DNA of 64,000 nucleotides from JANPIX01 sp031425195 (GTDB lineage Bacteria; Pseudomonadota; Alphaproteobacteria; Rhodobacterales; Rhodobacteraceae), in the NCBI GenBank assembly GCA_031425195.1, contig JANPIX010000017.1, forward strand, positions 164,868-228,867. The letters run 5' to 3'. A program made the position numbers and the translations under genes. Position 1 is the first letter of the stretch. Every line of letters begins with the position of its first letter. Shown here piece by piece: positions 53,831 through 61,386 of the stretch. A model generated the notes under the pieces. The model saw only the letters and a program-made list of their open reading frames with translations. It had not been told where the DNA came from and made no database searches.

Positions 53831-54763
53831 CTAGGCTCCGACAGCGCCCGCCACATCCTCGGGCATCCCCACGGCCCGCGTCACAACCCCGTCCACTGTC
53901 CGCTTGATCATCCCTGACAACGCGCGCCCGGCCCCGATTTCCCAGAACTCCGTCACCCCGGCCCCCGCCATCCACAGCACGGATTCGCGCCACCGCACCG
54001 ATCCCGTCACCTGCGCCACCAACAGCGCGCGGATGCGGTCAGGCTCCGTCACCGCCTCGGCCCGCACATTGGCCACCACCGGAACCGACGGCGCTGCAAT
54101 CACGACACCGGCCAAGGCATCGGCCATGACCGATGCCGCAGGCTGCATCAACGCACAGTGGAACGGCGCGCTGACCGGCAGCAGGATCGCCCGCTTGGCA
54201 CCGCGCGCCTTGGCGATGTCCAAGGCCCGCTCCACCGCCGCGCGGTGCCCCGAAACCACAACCTGCCCCGGATCATTGTCATTGGCCGCCTGACACACCT
54301 CGCCCTGCGCGGCCGCGGCCGCCACTTCCGACGCCGCCGCGAAATCGAGCCCCAAAAGCGCCGCCATCGCCCCCACGCCCACCGGCACCGCCTCTTGCAT
54401 CGCCTGCCCGCGCGTGCGCAACAGCCGCGCCGTATCGGCCAACCCAATCGCCCCCGCCGCACACAGCGCCGAATACTCGCCCAGCGAATGCCCCGCGACA
54501 AACGCCACCGATGCCATCCCCACGCCCTCGGCCTCCAATGCCCGCAAGGCGGCGATGGATGTCGCCATCAGTGCCGGCTGCGCGTTGCGCGTCAGCATCA
54601 GGTCGTCTGCCGACCCCTCCCAGATCAGGGCCGACAGCTTTTCGCCCAAGGCGTCATCCACCTCGTCAAACACCGCCTGCGCCGCCGGATAGGCTTCGGC
54701 CAGCGCCCGGCCCATGCCAATCGTCTGCGCGCCCTGGCCCGGAAAAACAAATGCACGGCTCAT
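53831..54763 (-). CDS. fabD: Malonyl-CoA:ACP transacylase
   Basis: A 310-residue enzyme loading malonyl onto ACP. The N-terminus MSRAFVFPGQGAQTIGMG and the catalytic serine in GHSLGEYSALCAAGA are typical; the catalytic His is in LPVSAPFHCALM. The start ATG at 54763 fits the family; the frame is open upstream but unlike FabD. Next on this strand is fabG, 1 kb away. Confidence 0.95.
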   Translation of the reverse strand: MSRAFVFPGQGAQTIGMGRALAEAYPAAQAVFDEVDDALGEKLSALIWEGSADDLMLTRNAQPALMATSIAALRALEAEGVGMASVAFVAGHSLGEYSALCAAGAIGLADTARLLRTRGQAMQEAVPVGVGAMAALLGLDFAAASEVAAAAAQGEVCQAANDNDPGQVVVSGHRAAVERALDIAKARGAKRAILLPVSAPFHCALMQPAASVMADALAGVVIAAPSVPVVANVRAEAVTEPDRIRALLVAQVTGSVRWRESVLWMAGAGVTEFWEIGAGRALSGMIKRTVDGVVTRAVGMPEDVAGAVGA

Positions 54764-54903
54764 CAGCAATCTCTCCCTCGTTTGCCCCGGCATAACGCGG
54801 CCGCCCCCCACATGGCAATCTGTCAGCGCACATCGGCTGTGCGCAGCACCCCTTTGCGCGCCGCCGCCCCGTGCTATCCTGCCCCAAACAACCGGAGCGT
54901 CCG

Positions 54904-56103
54904 ATGACCGCACAAAACACCACCCGAACCTATGGCTCCGTCGCCCGCCTCCTGCACTGGCTGACCGCGCTGTTGATCCTGACGGCCATTCCGCTCGGAC
55001 TGTATGCCAACGACCTGCCTTATGACACGGGCGAGGCGCTGGCCCGCAAGGCGCAACTGTTTTCGCTCCACAAGACCCTGGGCATCGCGGTTTTCATGGT
55101 CGCACTGGTCCGCATCGTCTGGGCCGTCACGCAACCGCGCCCCGCCCCCCTGCACCCCGAACGCCGGCTGGAAACAAGCCTGGCCGAGGTGGCACACTGG
55201 ACCCTTTACCTCTCACTCGTGCTGGTGCCCCTGTCAGGCTGGGTGCATCACGCGGCCACCGACGGCTTTGCGCCGATCCTGTGGCCGCTGGGGCAGAACC
55301 TGTTCTTCGTCCCCACGTCCGAAACCGTGGCAGGCGCGGCCGCAGCCCTGCACTGGGTGTTCACCAAAGTGCTGATCGCCACCATCCTGCTGCATGTCGC
55401 AGGGGCAATGAAACACGCCATCGTCGATATGGACGCCACCCTTGGCCGCATGACAAGCGGCATCGCGGGCGGCCCCCTCACACCCCCTGCCCACCGGCGC
55501 TGGCCCGCCCTCGCCGCACTGGGCATCTATGCAGTCGGTGCCGCGACGGCCGTGGCACTCACCGCCCCGCAAACAATGCCCACAGCCATCGCTGCAGTTC
55601 CGCCGACAACGACTCAAACCACCGGCAACTGGCAGGTCACCGAAGGCACCATCACCTTTGGCGTGCAACAGATGGGCAGCGCCGTGCAGGGGTCGTTCCC
55701 CGGCTTCACCGCTGACATCACCTTTGACGAACAGCCTGTTGCAGGCAAGAACGGCACCGTGTCCGTCACCATCGACATGACAAGCGTCACGCTCGGCTCT
55801 GTTTCGGATCAGGTCAGGGGGCCGGATTTCTTTGACACGGCCACCCACCCCACGGCACGCTTCACCGCAGACATCCTGCCCGACGGCGCAAACTATGTGG
55901 CGAACGGCACGCTCGACCTGCGCGGCACCATCCTCGCCCTGTCGCTGCCCTTCCAGCTTGCCCTCACCGGCGACACCGCCCGCATGACCGGCACCATCAC
56001 CCTCGACCGCCGCGATTTCGGCCTCGGCGCATCCTACAAAGACGAGGCGACCGTCGGCTTTGCCGTCCCCGTCACCATCGCCCTGACAGCCACCCGCCGC
56101 TGA
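54904..56103 (+). CDS. Cytochrome b561-YceI fusion protein
   Basis: A 399-residue fusion. Residues 1-175 form a four-helix cytochrome b561 with candidate heme histidines at 18 (RLLHWLTALL), 56 (FSLHKTLG), 98 (VAHWTLYL) and 164 (ILLHVAG). A fifth helix (about 198-220) leads to a periplasmic YceI-type lipocalin-like domain (242-399), a family that binds isoprenoid or amide lipids, including quinones. The pairing suggests electron transfer to or from a bound quinone at the membrane. Both domains recur as separate neighbouring genes elsewhere, which supports the fusion being real. Confidence 0.9.
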   Translation: MTAQNTTRTYGSVARLLHWLTALLILTAIPLGLYANDLPYDTGEALARKAQLFSLHKTLGIAVFMVALVRIVWAVTQPRPAPLHPERRLETSLAEVAHWTLYLSLVLVPLSGWVHHAATDGFAPILWPLGQNLFFVPTSETVAGAAAALHWVFTKVLIATILLHVAGAMKHAIVDMDATLGRMTSGIAGGPLTPPAHRRWPALAALGIYAVGAATAVALTAPQTMPTAIAAVPPTTTQTTGNWQVTEGTITFGVQQMGSAVQGSFPGFTADITFDEQPVAGKNGTVSVTIDMTSVTLGSVSDQVRGPDFFDTATHPTARFTADILPDGANYVANGTLDLRGTILALSLPFQLALTGDTARMTGTITLDRRDFGLGASYKDEATVGFAVPVTIALTATRR

Positions 56104-56540
56104 CCCCGGGAGGCCCGACAGGAAAAGGCCGCCCCTGTCCACGACGCTGTCTGAGAAGCGGGGCATGTTGGAATATCTAAGATGAGCGCGACCGCGAGGC
56201 CGGGCTCATTGCCGACAATGGACAGTTTCGTTCGGTTTTGCTGCGTTCTCCTGCTTGGCGATCGCTTGGAACCGATAAACTCAATGCAAATTCACGGCAG
56301 AACGAGCGCTCTTGACCAACCGGTTTATCAATGAGTTTTTGATCTGAATTCCAAGGTCCACCTTTGGGACGGAGCGGTCACTTTCCGGTTCACGCTTCGC
56401 CCATCCCCTCATGCGGCACCGAAGAGTATCAGCCACCGGAGAAAGTTCGTTTTTTCCTTTCGTCGATCCGACAAACGCCGCATGCTGGCCCTCGACCAGC
56501 CGGTGTAGCTTGTCTCCAAGGCATGATGGAGAAGACCTAG
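56104..56540. other. Gene-free stretch of atypical composition
   Basis: About 440 bases between the b561-YceI gene and the orphan gene. The text is less GC-rich than the flanks and open frames are short and without recognisable products. GGAGAAG near 56528 serves as the ribosome binding site of the next gene. No mobile-element ends, tRNA or repeats could be seen. Confidence 0.6.
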
Positions 56541-57077
56541 GTGAAGAACTACTTGATCGGCGGCCTTGTTTGTCTTCTAGCGGCCCTAGCCTTCGGCATC
56601 GAGCCAGTGCAACGCGTGATTAACGAGGCAGCAAACCAAGGCACTTTGAGAGGTGTCGAGAAATGCATGAACTACACGAAGAGTGAGCTTCTCTCGCAGG
56701 ATGCAGTAAAAGCAACATGCATCCAATCCTTTCAGAAGCCACTATATCTTCCGGACCTTGCGACAGGTGAGGCGGGACCACTTATGGACCAAGGAAATGT
56801 GGCCTGGGGCGGCACGATAAAGAACAAGACTCCCGACCATGTGACAACTTGGATAAGGATTGCAGTCGCCGTCTTCGACTTGGAAGGTAACAAACAAGAG
56901 GTCTTCGCCGAAACACCTGTATGGATAGACCCTATGGGCGAAGCAGAGTTCAGAGTTGAACTTCAAGACCTTGATCGCGAACAGCTTGATGACCTAGCGT
57001 TCTGTGACCTTGATGTCGAAGCCCCAAAAGCATGCATGGGATGGGGCATAACCGATGTGATGGGGCTGGCGATCTAG
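56541..57077 (+). CDS. Orphan membrane-anchored or secreted protein, FxLYD-like
   Basis: A 178-residue protein starting at GTG with GGAGAAG before it. An N-terminal hydrophobic segment (LIGGLVCLLAALAFG) acts as signal or anchor. Four cysteines lie outside it. The middle (VAWGGTIKNKTPDHVTTW, then AVAVFDLEGNKQEV) has the G-x-hxN and hDxxG pattern of FxLYD-type beta-sandwich domains. The gene is lower in GC than the rest: bases 56641-56700 count 30/60. It has no partner in the neighbourhood and may be acquired. Function unknown. Confidence 0.7.
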   Translation: MKNYLIGGLVCLLAALAFGIEPVQRVINEAANQGTLRGVEKCMNYTKSELLSQDAVKATCIQSFQKPLYLPDLATGEAGPLMDQGNVAWGGTIKNKTPDHVTTWIRIAVAVFDLEGNKQEVFAETPVWIDPMGEAEFRVELQDLDREQLDDLAFCDLDVEAPKACMGWGITDVMGLAI

Positions 57078-57124
57078 GCACGCGTGTGCAAACCAAGCCC
57101 GAGCAGGCAAACTAAGAAAAAACA

Positions 57125-57163
57125 AAACCCTGCCAAGGACGACCCGGCAGAGTTTCTCTTTTC
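57125..57163 (+). terminator. Terminator-like hairpin after the orphan gene
   Basis: AAACCCTGCC / GGCAGAGTTT, one mismatch, loop of eleven bases, then CTCTTTTC. Moderately convincing end of the orphan gene's transcript. Confidence 0.6.
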
Positions 57164-57231
57164 ATGTGCCTGTTGGCGGAATGCGCCCCCCTGTACCCAA
57201 GGGGACCGCTTCTCCACATCCCCGCCGTGGA

Positions 57232-57816
57232 TCAGTCGAGCTTCATCGCCTCGAAGTTGATCGTAACCGGCACTTCGTCACTGATGAACGGCACATAGTT
57301 GCCCAGATTAAACGCGCTCCGCAGCAGCGTCGTCGTCGCGGTGAAGCCGAGTGCGGGTTTGCCCTCGAACGGCGGCAGCGGATAGGCGTCGGCCTGCGCG
57401 TTCATCACGGTGTCCAGCACAACAGGCTGCGTCACGCCGTTCAGCGTCAGATCGCCGGTAATCTTCGCGGTCTTCTCACCCGTCACTTCGATGGCGGTGG
57501 ACACGAAGGTCACCATCTCATCCTCGGCGGCGTCAAAGAAATCGGGCGACATGAAATGCTCGAACCGCGCTTCCCAGCCGGTCAGCATGCTGCGCACCGG
57601 GAACGACACCGAAACCGACGATGCGGCGGGTTCTGCCGCGTCGAACATCACGTCGCCCGCAAACCCGGAAAACATCCCCGTGCCGGTGGAAAAGCCAAGG
57701 TGGTCGTAGGTAAAGATGATCTGTGCATGGCTCGAATCCATGGTGTATTTGACCGGCTCGGCAAAGGCAGGCGCGGCCAGAAGGGTGCTGGCAAAAAGGA
57801 TCGGGATCAGACGCAT
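57232..57816 (-). CDS. YceI-family periplasmic protein
   Basis: A 194-residue lipocalin-like protein with signal peptide MRLIPILFASTLLAAPAFA. The YceI hallmark SSHAQIIFTYDHLGFSTGTG and SPDFFDAAEDEMVTF are present. YceI proteins bind isoprenoid or other lipids in the periplasm. It is on the opposite strand from the b561-YceI fusion 1.1 kb away; the two YceI domains differ clearly and are not recent copies. Confidence 0.92.
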   Translation of the reverse strand: MRLIPILFASTLLAAPAFAEPVKYTMDSSHAQIIFTYDHLGFSTGTGMFSGFAGDVMFDAAEPAASSVSVSFPVRSMLTGWEARFEHFMSPDFFDAAEDEMVTFVSTAIEVTGEKTAKITGDLTLNGVTQPVVLDTVMNAQADAYPLPPFEGKPALGFTATTTLLRSAFNLGNYVPFISDEVPVTINFEAMKLD

Positions 57817-57940
57817 ATGTGTTCTCCTGTCACGGGGGCAATCATGATTGATTGTTGCGGGTGATGTCGCCCCGGCCCACCTGAAACTCAACGCACGCCC
57901 GCGAACATCTTCTGTGTGGCAGCGAACGCTTCGCCCGCCC

Positions 57941-57968
57941 TTGCATCCCCGGCGCGCCTCTGTATAAG
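57941..57968 (+). promoter_or_regulatory. Likely rpsF operon promoter
   Basis: TTGCAT at 57941-57946 and TATAAG at 57963-57968, 16 bases apart, 105 bases upstream of rpsF. A good match to sigma-70 boxes. Confidence 0.65.
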
Positions 57969-58072
57969 GCCCCATCCCGCCGCTCACTCATTCATCGGCG
58001 CACTCTCTCGTGGACAGGCTGCGGCGGGAATTCCGCTTGTCCTATGAAATGCGCCTGAAAAGGGAAACTCGC

Positions 58073-58537
58073 ATGCCGCTTTACGAGCATGTCTTCATTG
58101 CGCGTCAGGACTTGTCCAACACGCAAGCCGAGGGGCTTATCGAACACTTCTCCACAGTTCTTTCGGACAACGGCGGCAAGGTCGTCGAAAACGAATACTG
58201 GGGCGTCAAGACGATGGCCTACAAGATCAACAAGAACCGCAAGGGCCACTATGCCTTTCTGAAAACGGATGCGCCTTCGGCCGCCGTTCAGGAAATGGAA
58301 CGCCTGATGCGCCTGCATGACGATGTGATGCGCGTTCTGACCATCAAGGTCGATGCGCATGGCGAAGGCCCATCCGTGCAGATGCAAAAGCGTGATGACC
58401 GTGAACGTGGCGACCGGCCCGATAGCGGCTTTGGTGGCGAACGCCGCGAACGCAGCAGCTTTGGCGGCGACCGTCCCGACCGGGGTGGTGACCGTGGCGA
58501 ACGCCCGTCGTTCGGCGGCCCCGACCGTCGTCGTTGA
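58073..58537 (+). CDS. rpsF: 30S ribosomal protein S6 with Arg/Gly/Asp-rich tail
   Basis: A 154-residue S6 protein. The core (MPLYEHVFIARQDLSNTQAE to VLTIKVDAHGEGP) is about 100 residues; a tail of about 45 residues made of repeats such as DRPDSGFGGERRERSSFGGD follows. S6 binds S18 in the 30S platform. ATG at 58073 is the standard start. The tail is unlike the glutamate tail added in E. coli and resembles an RNA-binding RGG region; this is typical for Rhodobacterales. Confidence 0.95.
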   Translation: MPLYEHVFIARQDLSNTQAEGLIEHFSTVLSDNGGKVVENEYWGVKTMAYKINKNRKGHYAFLKTDAPSAAVQEMERLMRLHDDVMRVLTIKVDAHGEGPSVQMQKRDDRERGDRPDSGFGGERRERSSFGGDRPDRGGDRGERPSFGGPDRRR

Positions 58538-58562
58538 TCAGTCGGTAGAAAGGACATAACTC

Positions 58563-58790
58563 ATGGCTACCAAACCATTTTTCCGCCGCCGCAAGGTTTG
58601 CCCGTTCTCGGGCGACAATGCACCTGCGATCGACTACAAGGACACGCGCCTGCTGCAACGCTATATCAGCGAACGCGGCAAGATTGTCCCGTCGCGCATC
58701 ACCGCCGTTTCGGCCAAAAAGCAGCGTGAACTCGCCGCCGCCATCAAGCGCGCGCGTTTTCTCGCCCTGCTTCCCTACGCCGTGAAGTGA
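58563..58790 (+). CDS. rpsR: 30S ribosomal protein S18
   Basis: A 75-residue basic protein (MATKPFFRRRKVCPFSGDNA; DYKDTRLLQRYISERGKIVP). It pairs with S6 on the 30S platform. The ribosome binding site GAAAGGA is eight to ten bases upstream. It sits between rpsF and rplI in the universal order. Confidence 0.97.
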   Translation: MATKPFFRRRKVCPFSGDNAPAIDYKDTRLLQRYISERGKIVPSRITAVSAKKQRELAAAIKRARFLALLPYAVK

Positions 58791-58800
58791 GGAGATAATC

Positions 58801-59385
58801 ATGCAAGTCATCCTGCTTCAACGCGTGGCCAAACTGGGCCAGATGGGCGAAGTCGTGAACGTCAAGGACGGTTACGCCCGCAACTTCCTCTTGCCGCAAG
58901 GCAAGGCCCTGCGCGCCAACACGAACAACATCAAGTCGTTCGAAGAGCGTAAACTGCAACTTCAGGCGCAAAACCTCGAAACCAAGAAAGAGGCTGACGT
59001 TGTCGCAGCCACTCTCGACGGTCAGATCTTCGTCATCATCCGCTCGGCCTCCGACGCGGGTGCGCTTTACGGTTCGGTCACCACGCGCGACGCCGCAGAT
59101 GCGGCCACCGCTGGCGGCTTCACCGTGGGCCGTGGTCAGGTCGTCCTAGATCGCCCGATCAAGGATCTGGGTCTGCACACGGTTTCGGTCGTCCTCCACC
59201 CCGAGGTTGTGGCCAAGATCACCCTGAACGTCGCCCGTTCCGCCGAAGAGGCCGAACTTCAGGCGGCTGGCAAGTCGATCCAGGAACTCGCCGCCGAAGC
59301 CGAAGCAGCAGCCGAATTCGAAATCGCGGAACTGTTCGACGAAATGGGCGCAGCCCAGGACGGCCAAGACCTCGGTCGCGACTGA
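58801..59385 (+). CDS. rplI: 50S ribosomal protein L9
   Basis: A 194-residue L9: N-terminal RNA-binding domain MQVILLQRVAKLGQMGEVVN with DGYARNFLLPQGKA, long central helix, C-terminal domain. It is longer than the usual ~150 residues, because of an acidic helical C-terminus (ELAAEAEAAAEFEIAELFDE) common in alphaproteobacteria. Ends the operon before a strong terminator. Confidence 0.96.
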   Translation: MQVILLQRVAKLGQMGEVVNVKDGYARNFLLPQGKALRANTNNIKSFEERKLQLQAQNLETKKEADVVAATLDGQIFVIIRSASDAGALYGSVTTRDAADAATAGGFTVGRGQVVLDRPIKDLGLHTVSVVLHPEVVAKITLNVARSAEEAELQAAGKSIQELAAEAEAAAEFEIAELFDEMGAAQDGQDLGRD

Positions 59386-59406
59386 TCCTTCCGGTTTGAA
59401 CACCAG

Positions 59407-59437
59407 AACCGCGCCGGGAAACCGGCGCGGTTTTTTC
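59407..59437 (+). terminator. Intrinsic terminator after rplI
   Basis: Eleven-bp stem AACCGCGCCGG / CCGGCGCGGTT with GAAA loop, tail TTTTTTC counted with the stem end. Confidence 0.94.
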
Positions 59438-59439
59438 AT

Positions 59440-59502
59440 GGACTACAAAGTTTGTTTTTGTGGTCCATAAGGCGTGTATCACAAAAACAATTTTTGTGGT
59501 AC
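59440..59502 (+). promoter_or_regulatory. Two related 27-bp palindromes upstream of the nucleotidyltransferase gene
   Basis: P1, 59440-59466: arms GGACTACAAA / TTTGTGGTCC. P2, 59476-59502: arms GTATCACAAAAA / TTTTTGTGGTAC. Each has one mismatch, and the right arms agree at 11 of 12 bases (TTTTTGTGGTCC versus TTTTTGTGGTAC). Their centres are 36 bases apart. They fit a pair of operators for one dimeric regulator. A weaker TTGT-CC-ACAA palindrome lies at 59516-59525. Confidence 0.7.
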
Positions 59503-59535
59503 AAGGGTGGTTCCGTTGTCCACAATGAACCAATC

Positions 59536-60555
59536 ATGATCCCCATCCGTCTCAGCACCACCGCGCAGAATGCCTATCACGATCTCGTCCGCAGTTTGCA
59601 CCGTTCCGAACTTGGCGGCACCGGGGGCGCACCCTTTCGCGAACAGCGCGGCGCGCGCACCTACTGGTATGAACGGTTGCGCATCGGCAACACTGTAAAA
59701 AAGCGCTATCTCGGCGAAGACAACCCGGAAACTGCCGCTTACATGGCTGAACGCGAAAGCCTGCGCGCATCGATTGACGAGGCGCGCGCCCATCATGCCC
59801 GCCTTGTCAGGCTCCTTCGTGCTGAAGGAATGACCCCGACGGATACTGTCAGCGGTCCCATTCTTTATTCCATGGCCAAAATAGGCGTCTTCCGGATGGG
59901 CGGCACGATTGTCGGCACGCAGGCTTTCCGTCTGTACGAAGGCGAACTGGGCCTTCAATTTACCTTCGACCAACTCACACAAACGGGCGACATAGACATT
60001 GCCCAGTTTGAACGTTTGTCTCTTGCGTTGGGCGACGAAGTAGAAAGTCCACTTGCTTCAACCTTTACGGATCTGGAATTCGCACCCGTTCCATCGCTCA
60101 AGAAAAACTCTGTCTGGAGTTGGCAGCAAAGCAAATCCAATACACTGGTCGAATTTCTAACCCCGTCATTTCGTGAAGAAGAAGACATTCGCGATCTGAA
60201 AGCCTTTGGGGTTTCGGCTCAATCACTTCATTTCCTGAACTACCTGATTGCTGAACCGATCAAAGCGGCCGCCCTCTACCGCTCCGGAGTGCTTGTTCAA
60301 ATTCCCCGCCCCGAACGTTTTGCCATCCACAAGCTCATCGTCGCCAATCGCCGACAAGGCGGGCCGAACGTTATCAAATCGCGAAAAGATCGCCTGCAAG
60401 CAGATTTCCTGATCCGGGTCTTGGCGAATGATCGGCCCGAAGATCTGAAGGCAGCCTATCAGGATGCTCTGTCCCGGGGACCAAAGTGGCAAGAGCATAT
60501 CAGGGCAAGTCTGACGTTATTGGAAGGGGCTTCCAAAACTCTCAGCGCCCTCTAA
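59536..60555 (+). CDS. Nucleotidyltransferase-fold protein (GSU2403/NTP_transf_8-like)
   Basis: A 339-residue protein. The nucleotidyltransferase signature is GGTIVGTQAF (about 122-131) followed by the acidic pair in TGDIDIAQFE (Asp152, Asp154). A C-terminal FAIHKLIVANRR helix and RKDRLQADFL fit the GSU2403-like family. The N-terminal RGARTYWYERLRIG is also usual there. Substrate unknown; many proteins with this fold modify tRNA or proteins and some are toxins. ATG 59536 has no clear ribosome binding site. It is an orphan between ribosomal genes and an HxlR gene, with paired operators in front. Confidence 0.75.
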   Translation: MIPIRLSTTAQNAYHDLVRSLHRSELGGTGGAPFREQRGARTYWYERLRIGNTVKKRYLGEDNPETAAYMAERESLRASIDEARAHHARLVRLLRAEGMTPTDTVSGPILYSMAKIGVFRMGGTIVGTQAFRLYEGELGLQFTFDQLTQTGDIDIAQFERLSLALGDEVESPLASTFTDLEFAPVPSLKKNSVWSWQQSKSNTLVEFLTPSFREEEDIRDLKAFGVSAQSLHFLNYLIAEPIKAAALYRSGVLVQIPRPERFAIHKLIVANRRQGGPNVIKSRKDRLQADFLIRVLANDRPEDLKAAYQDALSRGPKWQEHIRASLTLLEGASKTLSAL

Positions 60556-60559
60556 CCCC

Positions 60560-61249
60560 TCACGCCACCCGCCGCTCGCCCTTTGCAAACGGGCTGAAGC
60601 CCAGCCATTCCTTCATCGCCTGCGCGATCTTGGGGTCGCCCTCCACCGACATGCGGCCCTCGGAAATTTCCTGACGCAGATCACTGATCCCCATCCAGAC
60701 GGCCGTCATGACTTTCAGCGGGCACTCGATCAACAGGTCAACTTCGTGCCCCGGATCGTCCAGACACAGATCCGTGCCGCCATGTTCCACGACAAGCCAC
60801 CAGTTCCGCGATGCGGCCAGCAATTCAGGGTACAGAAACTGTATCGTGCAGCGCCGCTCCGGCAGGGGTTGGGGATCAAGGTGCCGCCGCATGTCCCACA
60901 TCAGCAGCGACGGGTCCAGATTCCGCAACGAAAGCTGCGATTCCACCCATTTGTGCCCCCAGGTGCCAACCTCCATCACAAGTGGCCGAAGTTCCCGGCC
61001 CGCCTCGGTCAGCCGGTATTCCACGCCCCGCTGCGTGGCAAAGGCCTCAATTACCCCTTCAGCCTGCAATTCCTTCAGCCGCTTTGACAGCAGTGTGGGC
61101 GACATTTTCGGCACCCCGCGCTGAAGGTCGGTGAACCGCGTGCTGCCGCACAGGAATTCCCGCAAAATCAGCATGTTCCACCGTTTGCACAGGATTTCCG
61201 ATGCCATTGATACCGGGCAGAACTGCCCGTATCCCCCACTGTCCATCAT
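60560..61249 (-). CDS. HxlR-family regulator with C-terminal sterol-carrier-like domain
   Basis: A 229-residue protein. The N-terminal HxlR winged helix contains ILCKRWNMLILREFLCGSTR and KMSPTLLSKRLKELQAEGVI. About 100 further residues (from QPLPERRCTIQF) end with RMSVEGDPKIAQAMKEWLGF, as in SCP2-like domains, which may bind an acyl or lipid ligand. ATG 61249 or 61246. It is divergent from the acyl-CoA dehydrogenase, so it probably controls it in response to an acyl compound. Confidence 0.85.
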   Translation of the reverse strand: MMDSGGYGQFCPVSMASEILCKRWNMLILREFLCGSTRFTDLQRGVPKMSPTLLSKRLKELQAEGVIEAFATQRGVEYRLTEAGRELRPLVMEVGTWGHKWVESQLSLRNLDPSLLMWDMRRHLDPQPLPERRCTIQFLYPELLAASRNWWLVVEHGGTDLCLDDPGHEVDLLIECPLKVMTAVWMGISDLRQEISEGRMSVEGDPKIAQAMKEWLGFSPFAKGERRVA

Positions 61250-61386
61250 CAACTTGCCCTTCTGAATCGCAGCCCCGCGTCAATCATGCGCGCAGGGTGC
61301 CCGCGATCATACTCCATTTTCTGCAGTAGCGATAATTCCGCGACAAACGCAGACTGCCGCGATCACCGCACAAAGGATTGGTCATC

